Made by a program: the position numbers and the translations under genes | Part shown: one piece after another, positions 22,784 to 28,432 of the stretch | Layout: each line of letters opens with the position of its first letter | How positions within the stretch are numbered: the stretch's first letter is position 1 | Notes under the pieces: generated by a model | Database searches by the model: none | What the model was told of the DNA's origin: nothing | What the model saw: only the letters and a program-made list of their open reading frames with translations | DNA from: JAAYQA01 sp964510345 | Lineage (GTDB): Bacteria > Bacillota > Clostridia > Tissierellales > Peptoniphilaceae | DNA: 28,432 bases | NCBI GenBank assembly: GCA_964510345.1 | Contig: CAZEBB010000024.1 | Location: 1 to 28,432, forward strand | Reading direction: 5' to 3'

Positions 22784-24864
22784 AGTCTCTCCTCCTTAAA
22801 CGCCTTGGAATTGCGGAAGCCCAGGAAGGCGAAGAACATCAGCCCGAGCGATACGATCATCGTGATCGCCGCACCGATCGCCTGTTGTTGGTTCTCGATC
22901 GTCAACTTGAAGATATACGAGATCAAAAGGTCGGAAGAACCGGCAAGGTTACCGTACACCAACGGGTTAAACGGCCCCCCTTGATTGAACAGGTAGATGA
23001 TCGAGAAATTGTTGAAGTTAAACGTAAACTGTCCCACGAGGAGCGGCGCCGTTTGAAAGAGCACCAGCGGCAGCGTAATCCGCGTCGTTTGCTGCCATGG
23101 CGTCGCGCCGTCGATGTCGGCCGCTTCGTAAAGGTCCGAAGGAATCCCCTGCAAGACCCCGGTCGACAAGAGGAAGATATACGACGACCCCAGCCAACCC
23201 TGCAAGAGGATCAGCACGATCCGCGTGAGCACCGTGTCGGTCTTCACCTGAATGGCTGTGCCAAAGAGATTGCTGAGGATCGTGGTGAGCATCCCTTGCG
23301 GAGAAAACATGATGCTAAAGAACATGATCGTGATAAACGCCGGTACCGCCCACGGCAAGATATAGACCACGCGGAAGAAAGTCTTTCCCTTGACGCGCTC
23401 GTTGTTTGCCAATAGCGCCAGCGTGAAGCCGATAAAGATGGCGAGCGATGTCGCCAACGCCGTCCAGATCAGCGTCCAGCCGAGGATGCGCCAGAACGAT
23501 TGCCCCGCGATCCCCTGCCCGGTGGCGATGATCTTGTAGTTCATGAGCCCCGCCCACTGGAATTTCGACTGATGCTGCGGGTCCATATTGGTAAAGGACA
23601 GGAGAATCATCGTAAATGTCGGCACGAGGACGATAAACAAGATGAGGATCAACGCCGGCAGATTCACCAGGTACGGGAATCCCTCTAAGCGGATCGTACG
23701 GGCGGATTCAAACCAGTTTTGCCGGCGAACCCCTAAGATCGCGTTTTTTTCAACGGTGAGCACATCCCGAAACGACAGGATCAGGATGACGGCTGCGATC
23801 AGCAATAGGAAAATCGCGATAATCCCCTCGATCATAAAGAAGAGCGACCGATGAACGCGCAACCCTCCTTCTGCCAGACTGACCAGCCCTGCAATCCCTT
23901 CGCCTTGGAAGTTGCCATAGCCTAATGCGTAGGGGATCGCAATTCCGTACACGAACAACGAACCCAAAAAGAAGAGGAGCGCTTTCATGTATTGGCGATT
24001 CAGCAGTTGACCCAACCCCGGTAAAAGCGCCGTCGCATACGCGATGATGGGCGAAGATCGTTCCGTCTCTTCCGGTATATTTTTGCGAAAATCCGAAATG
24101 TCGGACTTCATGACCAAAATCTTGTCGTCCACCTCTTTGTTCTGCTTATGGCGGAGCGCCTCTAAACGGTCATTGATCGACGAAATCGGCCCCAGCATAC
24201 GGTGCGCGTGGATCTCGTCGTTCATCGCTTTCTTTTCTTTTTTGATTTCCAATTCGGCGGCTTTTCGCGATAAGTCGCCTTCCTTCTGTTTCGTACGAAT
24301 CTCTGCAATGCGCGCCTTTCCAATCTTCTTGCGATCCACGGCAAACACGCTGTGGTCACTCAGATAGGCCCTCGCCTCTTCCGGTTTTACCTGCGTCGCT
24401 TGCAGATCCAAAGCGCGGATTTCCTCCTGCAGTGCAGACCATTCCGTAAGGATTTCCGGTACGCGCTCCACGACGACATTCGCCGACTGATACGCGAGCT
24501 CCGCGTCATGAGTGAGCTCCCGATACGGCGCGTAGAAACTTACATCGGCCAGCGCATCTGCGTACTCACGCTCCAGATTTTGCAGCTTCTTCGGGTATCG
24601 GTCCGTTACCTGAAACGAAGACCGGTTCTTTTTCTTTCTTTCCATATGCGCTTTTTCTTCCTTTTGAAACTCTTGCAGCGCATGTAAATAAGGATGCGAC
24701 GACTTGTTTTTTTCGAGCGCATCCAATTGAGCCTTTGCCTGTTGCACCTCATCGGGCGTACCCGTTTTCGTGAGTTGCAACAGCGTCAGCCGTTCTCTCT
24801 CATAGAGGTTTTTTCTTTCGTGCTGATTGCCGATCCGGTCAACCAACAACAAATTCTTTGTCAT
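22780..24864 (-). CDS. malF: MalF-like permease with long N-terminal coiled-coil extension
   Basis: The 694-residue protein is far longer than ordinary Firmicute MalF (about 300-450). Residues 1-265 are hydrophilic, rich in Lys, Glu and Arg, and predicted coiled coil, with no signal peptide. A hydrophobic block follows (about 270-375), including LLPGLGQLLNRQYMKALLFF, which resembles a TM2/DUF5683-type segment. The standard permease core then runs from about 395 to 690, with the EAA loop EAADIDGATPWQQTTRITLP at 580-599. The function of the extension is unknown. It faces the cytoplasm if the topology is standard, so it may contact the ATPase or a regulator. The start ATG overlaps the stop of the upstream gene by 4 bases. 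Confidence 0.9.
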   Translation of the reverse strand: MTKNLLLVDRIGNQHERKNLYERERLTLLQLTKTGTPDEVQQAKAQLDALEKNKSSHPYLHALQEFQKEEKAHMERKKKNRSSFQVTDRYPKKLQNLEREYADALADVSFYAPYRELTHDAELAYQSANVVVERVPEILTEWSALQEEIRALDLQATQVKPEEARAYLSDHSVFAVDRKKIGKARIAEIRTKQKEGDLSRKAAELEIKKEKKAMNDEIHAHRMLGPISSINDRLEALRHKQNKEVDDKILVMKSDISDFRKNIPEETERSSPIIAYATALLPGLGQLLNRQYMKALLFFLGSLFVYGIAIPYALGYGNFQGEGIAGLVSLAEGGLRVHRSLFFMIEGIIAIFLLLIAAVILILSFRDVLTVEKNAILGVRRQNWFESARTIRLEGFPYLVNLPALILILFIVLVPTFTMILLSFTNMDPQHQSKFQWAGLMNYKIIATGQGIAGQSFWRILGWTLIWTALATSLAIFIGFTLALLANNERVKGKTFFRVVYILPWAVPAFITIMFFSIMFSPQGMLTTILSNLFGTAIQVKTDTVLTRIVLILLQGWLGSSYIFLLSTGVLQGIPSDLYEAADIDGATPWQQTTRITLPLVLFQTAPLLVGQFTFNFNNFSIIYLFNQGGPFNPLVYGNLAGSSDLLISYIFKLTIENQQQAIGAAITMIVSLGLMFFAFLGFRNSKAFKEERL

Positions 24865-25283
24865 CTCTGTGCCTCCGATGCAGGCGTTTTTTGTGGCCGA
24901 TTAAGCCAAAGAATGAGTACGAGATACAATGTGAGACTTACATAATAAAAGGGCGATGTCAACCGGCCCTCCAGTGCGCGGAACACGGCGCCGGCTAAGA
25001 GGAGAACCGTAATCACAGCCCTTGCCATGCGCGATGTGCGCCTTCCCGAGAAGAAAATATAGATGGCAAATAAAGCGGGAACGGCAATGTGCATCAGGTA
25101 TTGCATCATCTGCAAGCTGACATACGTTTCCAGGTCATTCACAATCCCGTTCTCCAGTGCTTGTTGATACAAGATTGCGTCTTTGGTTACCAATAACGTT
25201 TCCAAAGAATAGACAAATATCATCACTGCTGAAACGCCGATCATCACCATTGATCTCTTAGAAGTGTTTCTGTTTGTTGTCAT
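24861..25283 (-). CDS. Small four-helix membrane protein within the mal-type operon
   Basis: I do not recognise the 140-residue product. It has four predicted membrane helices (about 11-27, 57-77, 87-105 and 112-127) with short charged loops and a basic Arg-Arg-Thr stretch between the second and third. It carries no transporter signature. The start is ATG 25281-25283 (GGGGG 7 bases upstream) because earlier in-frame starts lie inside the hairpin region. It overlaps malF by 4 bases and follows malE after the hairpins, so it is very likely made with the transporter and may be an accessory or assembly factor. Confidence 0.75.
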   Translation of the reverse strand: MTTNRNTSKRSMVMIGVSAVMIFVYSLETLLVTKDAILYQQALENGIVNDLETYVSLQMMQYLMHIAVPALFAIYIFFSGRRTSRMARAVITVLLLAGAVFRALEGRLTSPFYYVSLTLYLVLILWLNRPQKTPASEAQR

Positions 25284-25290
25284 GTAAGGT

Positions 25291-25327
25291 CCCCCAAAGG
25301 GGGCACACAGCACGATGTGCTGTGTGC
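25291..25327 (-). repeat. Tandem hairpins after malE (probable mRNA stabiliser or processing site)
   Basis: GCACACAGCA-CGATG-TGCTGTGTGC (25303-25327) is a perfect 10-bp stem-loop and CCCCC-AAA-GGGGG (25291-25303) is a second stem sharing one base with it. They lie between malE and the next gene with no T-tract. Such structures commonly keep the binding-protein mRNA abundant relative to the permease mRNA. Confidence 0.65.
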
Positions 25328-25338
25328 ATCAACAGTTA

Positions 25339-26694
25339 TTATTGGGTGTTCGCCATCATCGCATCGAACGATGCTTTGATTTGTGCGTATGCATCTTCTA
25401 CCGTTGCCGGCTTTTGTGCGTTCCAAGAAAGAACGGCGTTCTTCCAAGTATCCCAAACCGGGCCCCACTCGCTGAAGAGCGGACGTGCCGGAGCTTCTTT
25501 GTAGGATGCGATCGTCGCTTCGATGACCTTTTTGTCCGTGTCGGACAGGTCAGAGCCAGCGTATACGTCCGGTTGGACATTTTCCAGAATCTTACCGGTC
25601 GCCTTAAAGAGGTCAACCGCATATTCCGGGTTCACGATTTCTTTGATCACAGCGTGTGCGAGCGCCATTTTGGCTTCATCGCCTTCAATACGCGCGTTGA
25701 TCCCGAGTCCCCATCCACCTTGCCAGTGGCTGAGCGGTTTGCCGGCAGCGGTAATGCTGGAGATCGGAAGGATTTCCAAATCGGCTCCGTCGCCCGCTTG
25801 TGCGGAGATCGTTGCGGTATCCCACGGGCCGCCTAAGCGATACATACCGCCATTGCCCGAGGTGAATGCGTTGTCGATATAGCCCCATCCGGCATCTGCA
25901 TCAAACAGCGAGGTGCCGGCTTCGTTGTGTTTCTTCCAGTATTCGTAGAGAGATTTGACCGCTGCTTGTTTTTCCGGAGCCAGCGATGCCCAGTCACTCG
26001 TCATATCCGAGAAGAAAGTGCCGTCGTCATTTTTGCCCAACAGTTCGATATTCGCCGAGTTGACCAGCGCGATACCGTACCATGCATCAAAGAACGGAAG
26101 GAGTACGTCGTCCGGTTTTTGGATCGAGTCGATCTCGATCGCCTTTGTTACATCGACGCCCGCTGCTTCCGCATTTGCTTTATTGGCAAATACGATCAGC
26201 GTTTCAATATTGTACGGGAATGCCAAATAGTCTTCGCCGACTTTGAAGTTGCCGCCGATACCGGCGTCAAAATCGGTCCAGCCGCCTAAGTCCGCTGCCA
26301 ATTTTTGTGAATCGACCGGTGCTAAGGCCTCGTTTTCAGCCAGTCCGTAAATACGGTCTGCCGGGATCGCGAATACATCGGCTACGTCCGTGTTCGTGAC
26401 ACCGGTGTTGTCGATGATATCCAAGTGATCAAATGCACCCGCTTGTACTAAGGTGATGTTTGCGTCCGGATTGGCCGCTTTGATGCGGTCGATCGCCGCT
26501 TGATAATAGGCCATCCAGCCTTCTTCTGCTTGAACCGTCAGGTCTCCGGCCAATGCCGCGCCGCCGGTTTCTCCCCCTGCTTCCGTGCCTGCGTCTGCTG
26601 CCGGTGCTTCAGTCGTGCCACCGCCGCCGCATGCTGCCAATACCATTGCAAATACGAGCAACATGGCAAGCATCAATACTCTTTTGTTTTTCAA
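25339..26694 (-). CDS. malE: Extracellular solute-binding lipoprotein, MalE-like
   Basis: This 451-residue binding protein delivers substrate to the MalFG permease. A lipoprotein signal ends in LAACGGGG (Cys22 is lipidated). A Gly/Ala/Glu linker (23-48) precedes a family 1 sugar-binding fold with FAIPADRIYGLAENEALAPV and AFPYNIETLIVFANKANAEA. Several Trp residues (for example HWQGGWGLGIN) are the kind that stack on sugars. It begins with TTG at 26692-26694, with AAAGGGGAG 6 bases upstream, directly into MKNKRVLML. It is the first and probably strongest-expressed gene of the operon, and lies behind a cre box. The ligand is not determined; a maltodextrin-like sugar or a glycerol-containing compound is possible. 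Confidence 0.92.
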   Translation of the reverse strand: MKNKRVLMLAMLLVFAMVLAACGGGGTTEAPAADAGTEAGGETGGAALAGDLTVQAEEGWMAYYQAAIDRIKAANPDANITLVQAGAFDHLDIIDNTGVTNTDVADVFAIPADRIYGLAENEALAPVDSQKLAADLGGWTDFDAGIGGNFKVGEDYLAFPYNIETLIVFANKANAEAAGVDVTKAIEIDSIQKPDDVLLPFFDAWYGIALVNSANIELLGKNDDGTFFSDMTSDWASLAPEKQAAVKSLYEYWKKHNEAGTSLFDADAGWGYIDNAFTSGNGGMYRLGGPWDTATISAQAGDGADLEILPISSITAAGKPLSHWQGGWGLGINARIEGDEAKMALAHAVIKEIVNPEYAVDLFKATGKILENVQPDVYAGSDLSDTDKKVIEATIASYKEAPARPLFSEWGPVWDTWKNAVLSWNAQKPATVEDAYAQIKASFDAMMANTQ

Positions 26695-26716
26695 AAAAAC
26701 TCCCCTTTCTCCACGG

Positions 26717-26730
26717 TGTAATCGCTTACA
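26717..26730 (-). promoter_or_regulatory. cre site (CcpA or LacI-type operator)
   Basis: TGTAAGCGATTACA on the minus strand matches the consensus TGWAANCGNTNWCA at every position. It lies just downstream of the malE promoter, where a bound CcpA or LacI-family regulator would block transcription. It predicts catabolite repression of the whole transporter-glpK operon. Confidence 0.88.
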
Positions 26731-26733
26731 TCC

Positions 26734-26775
26734 GGTAATAGTGTTATATTACCCAATTTTTTACAAAAACTACAA
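26734..26775 (-). promoter_or_regulatory. malE operon promoter with overlapping inverted repeat
   Basis: On the minus strand TTGTAG (26770-26775), 18 bases, then TAATAT (26746-26751). The -10 is covered by GGTAATA-N6-TATTACC (26734-26753), a 7-bp inverted repeat that could be an additional operator beside the cre site. Confidence 0.55.
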
Positions 26776-26879
26776 ATAAGAAGACACTCCCGCACCTACC
26801 GACGCCTTTCCATAAAGATATTTTATGGTTTAATAAATATAATCAATGCAAAATTTCCATGTTTTCCGTAGCTTTATGA

Positions 26880-26885
26880 TAGAAT
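26880..26885 (+). promoter_or_regulatory. yedE promoter, extended -10
   Basis: TGA-TAGAAT lies 22 bases upstream of the yedE start. The -35 is poor. It is divergent from the malE promoter. Confidence 0.4.
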
Positions 26886-26907
26886 ATTGGCGAAAGGAGT
26901 GTGTTGA

Positions 26908-27978
26908 ATGAAGAAAAGAAACACGTTCATGCTCATCGCCGGTGCGATCATCGGCTTAATCGGCGTGCTTCTCGTCAAATTCGGAAACCCCGGCAATATG
27001 GGTTTTTGTATCGTTTGCTTTTGGCGAGACATATCCGGAGCATTGGGCTTGCACAAAGCACCGCCCGTCCAGTACTTACGCCCTGAGATCATCGGCTTGA
27101 TCCTCGGCGCATTTGCCGTATCGCTCGCGAAAGGAGACTTCCGCCCGCGCGGTGGTTCCTCTGCCGCCATCCGTTTTGTCATGGCGATCTTTATGGCGAT
27201 CGGCGGTTTGGTCTTCCTAGGATGCCCGCTACGCATGCTGCTTCGCTTAGGAAACGGTGACCTCAACGCCGTCGTCGGTCTTTTGGGCTTCGTCTCCGGG
27301 ATCTTCGTCGGTATTCAGTTCCTCAAACGCGGCTATACTTTGGGCCGTAACCACAAAGAGTCCAATGCATCCGGAATCATCATGCCCGCATTTGCCGTCA
27401 CGCTGCTGGTCTTCCTTCTGATCAAACCCGCATTTATCGCATTCAGTGCCGAAGGACCCGGATCCATGCACGCGCCCATCGCCATCTCACTGGCTGCCGG
27501 ACTCATCGTCGGAGGACTCCTCCAACGGACGAGAATCTGCTCCGCCGGCGCCTTCCGCGACGTCATCCTGATCAAAGACATGCACTTCATGTGGGGCATC
27601 ATCGGAATCCTCGTCGCCACGATCCTCGGCAACCTGTTCATTACCGGTACCTTTAACCTCAGCTTCACCGGACAACCGATCGGCCACTCTAACCACGTGT
27701 TTAACTTCCTAGGTCTTGGCCTCGTAGGTTTGACCGGCGTACTCGCCGGCGGCTGCCCGATCCGTCAAACCATCCTCTCCGCAGAAGGTGACTCTGACGC
27801 AATGATCGTCGTCTTCGGGCTGATCATCGGAACCGCGATCGCCCACAACTTCGGCTTAGCCGCCAGCGGTGAAGGCGTACCCGTCAACGGACAGATCGCA
27901 ACCATCATCGGTTATGTCGTCGTGCTTGTACTCGCAGCCCTCGTGACCGCACAAGCCAACAAGAAAGGAGCCGCCTAA
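26908..27978 (+). CDS. yedE: YedE-family membrane protein, putative selenium/sulfur transporter
   Basis: The 356-residue protein has nine or ten membrane segments and Cys-containing conserved motifs in both halves: GNMGFCIVCFWRDISGALG (about 30-48), FLGCPLRMLLRLGNGD (about 103-118), RTRICSAGAFRD (about 208-219) and AGGCPIRQTILSAEGD (about 284-299). These are the hallmarks of the YeeE/YedE carriers that pass sulfur or selenium species to a TusA-like protein. The start ATG has AAAGGAG 8 bases upstream. The next gene (TusA-like) begins on the last base of the stop codon (TAATG), so translation is coupled. The DUF3343 gene after it strengthens the selenium reading, but the actual substrate is not proven. 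Confidence 0.9.
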   Translation: MKKRNTFMLIAGAIIGLIGVLLVKFGNPGNMGFCIVCFWRDISGALGLHKAPPVQYLRPEIIGLILGAFAVSLAKGDFRPRGGSSAAIRFVMAIFMAIGGLVFLGCPLRMLLRLGNGDLNAVVGLLGFVSGIFVGIQFLKRGYTLGRNHKESNASGIIMPAFAVTLLVFLLIKPAFIAFSAEGPGSMHAPIAISLAAGLIVGGLLQRTRICSAGAFRDVILIKDMHFMWGIIGILVATILGNLFITGTFNLSFTGQPIGHSNHVFNFLGLGLVGLTGVLAGGCPIRQTILSAEGDSDAMIVVFGLIIGTAIAHNFGLAASGEGVPVNGQIATIIGYVVVLVLAALVTAQANKKGAA

Positions 27979-28184
27979 TGAAAACCATCGACGCAAGAGG
28001 CTTTTCCTGCCCCGAACCCGTGCTCATGGCGAAGCGCGGCATCGAAAACGAAGCGGAAGTGACCGTCCTCGTCGACACCCACGTCTCCAAAGAGAATGTG
28101 TCCCGCTTCCTGGATGACGCCGGCTACACCGTCAGCGCGTCCGAGAAAGAAGATTACATTGAAATTCTGGCAAAAAGAAAGTAA
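27978..28184 (+). CDS. yedF: TusA/YedF-like sulfur (selenium) carrier protein
   Basis: The 68-residue protein MKTIDARGFSCPEPVLMAKR carries the TusA motif C-P-x-P with Cys11 as the persulfide or perselenide carrier. The fold is the small beta-alpha-beta sandwich of the SirA/TusA family, and the length is almost the minimal domain. It is the middle gene of the yedE-yedF-DUF3343 cluster. It receives its start by stop-start overlap with yedE and overlaps the following gene at its end. Symbol yedF is given by neighbourhood. Confidence 0.92.
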   Translation: MKTIDARGFSCPEPVLMAKRGIENEAEVTVLVDTHVSKENVSRFLDDAGYTVSASEKEDYIEILAKRK

Positions 28185-28410
28185 AGAAGCCCTCGTCGTC
28201 TACACCTTCGACACCGTGTCGGAGGTGTTGCGCTTCGAGCAGGTGCTCAAAAAAGAAGGCGTCAAAGTGACCTTGCGCCCCGTGCCCAGAAACCTCAGCA
28301 GCTCCTGCGGCACCTGCGCTGTCATCGCACCGGAAGACAAAGAGCGCGTACAAGCCATCGTCACAGAAAAAAACCTCCGGTACCACGAGGTACAAGAGGT
28401 CGAAGAATAG
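28159..28410 (+). CDS. DUF3343 family protein, putative Se/S carrier
   Basis: The 83-residue product contains ALVVYTFDTVSEVLRFEQVL, then RPVPRNLSSSCGTCAVIAPE, the conserved core of DUF3343. Here it has a CGTC pair of Cys after the invariant SSSC. It would serve as a partner of YedE/YedF. The start is uncertain: TTG at 28159 is chosen because it begins shortly before the conserved domain, but its ribosome binding site is weak; ATT at 28153 is an alternative, and coupling to the upstream gene (26-base overlap) is likely. The ATG at 28096 would make an extension read in the wrong frame of yedF and is unlikely. Confidence 0.8.
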   Translation: MKFWQKESKEALVVYTFDTVSEVLRFEQVLKKEGVKVTLRPVPRNLSSSCGTCAVIAPEDKERVQAIVTEKNLRYHEVQEVEE

Positions 28411-28412
28411 CC

Positions 28413-28430
28413 GCCGCCCAATTGGGCGGC
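28413..28430 (+). terminator. Hairpin at the window end, probable terminator of the yedE cluster
   Basis: GCCGCCC-AATT-GGGCGGC is a perfect 7-bp GC-rich stem just after the DUF3343 stop. The expected T-tract lies beyond the window, so this is a probable but incomplete call. Confidence 0.6.
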
Positions 28431-28432
28431 TA

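Noticed and set aside
26908..28410. In-frame UGA selenocysteine codons in the yedE cluster
   Set aside because: All three frames are open to their normal stop codons without internal UGA; the proteins use Cys.
1..28432. CRISPR arrays, tRNA or rRNA genes, insertion sequences
   Set aside because: No regularly spaced repeats, cloverleaf-forming segments, rRNA motifs or transposase genes with terminal repeats were recognised on either strand.

Overview
This window looks like a chromosomal segment of a Bacillota (Firmicutes) bacterium of roughly balanced base composition. The evidence is strong AGGAGG-type ribosome binding sites, GTG and TTG starts, Gram-positive LexA (GAAC-N4-GTTC) boxes, a near-perfect CcpA-type cre site, an Agr/LytTR quorum-sensing locus, and the DUF1659/DUF2922/YvrJ small proteins. 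The exact lineage cannot be fixed from the sequence; an anaerobic clostridial or Tissierellia-like organism is a guess.

Layout. (1) 1-425: the 5' end of uvrB behind a LexA box. (2) 630-1427: two small genes of unknown function. (3) 1428-1842: a non-coding stretch holding a terminator and a coding relic. (4) 1843-8506, all minus strand and visibly AT-richer than its surroundings between about 3.3 and 6.5 kb: a LytTR regulator and AgrC-like kinase, a 53-residue AgrD-like pheromone precursor, an AgrB-like processing protease, a small secreted protein, and a three-gene ABC transporter. The precursor predicts an 11-residue peptide with Ser at position 3 and Trp at position 10, the same geometry as the enterococcal GBAP lactone. 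(5) 8536-9084: bioY. (6) 9264-14485: an MMPL transporter and a secreted Leu/Gly heptad-repeat protein, divergent from a TetR regulator across a perfect 14-bp inverted repeat. (7) 14493-16694: an M19 dipeptidase and a DUF819 membrane protein.

(8) 16783-18616 is the most intriguing part. A ComK-like protein is transcribed from a promoter whose -35/-10 spacer is filled by a perfect LexA palindrome. Directly upstream lies a sigma factor-DUF1659-DUF2922-YvrJ operon. Together they suggest a DNA-damage-responsive, competence-like regulatory module. (9) 18898-19257: a short DtxR-like regulator that has lost most of the expected metal ligands. (10) 19313-26694: a malE-x-malF-malG-msmK-glpK operon under a cre site. 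Its MalF carries an unusual long coiled-coil N-terminal extension, and glycerol kinase is the last gene. (11) 26908-28410: a yedE/yedF/DUF3343 cluster of the kind linked to selenium or sulfur handling.

The Agr block reads as one circuit: AgrB matures AgrD, the kinase senses the peptide, the LytTR regulator drives an activator-type promoter, and the outputs are a secreted protein and a transporter. The ComK-like/sigma block and the uvrB block share the same LexA box and are probably both under SOS control. All functional statements rest on reading motifs by eye; no database search was possible.
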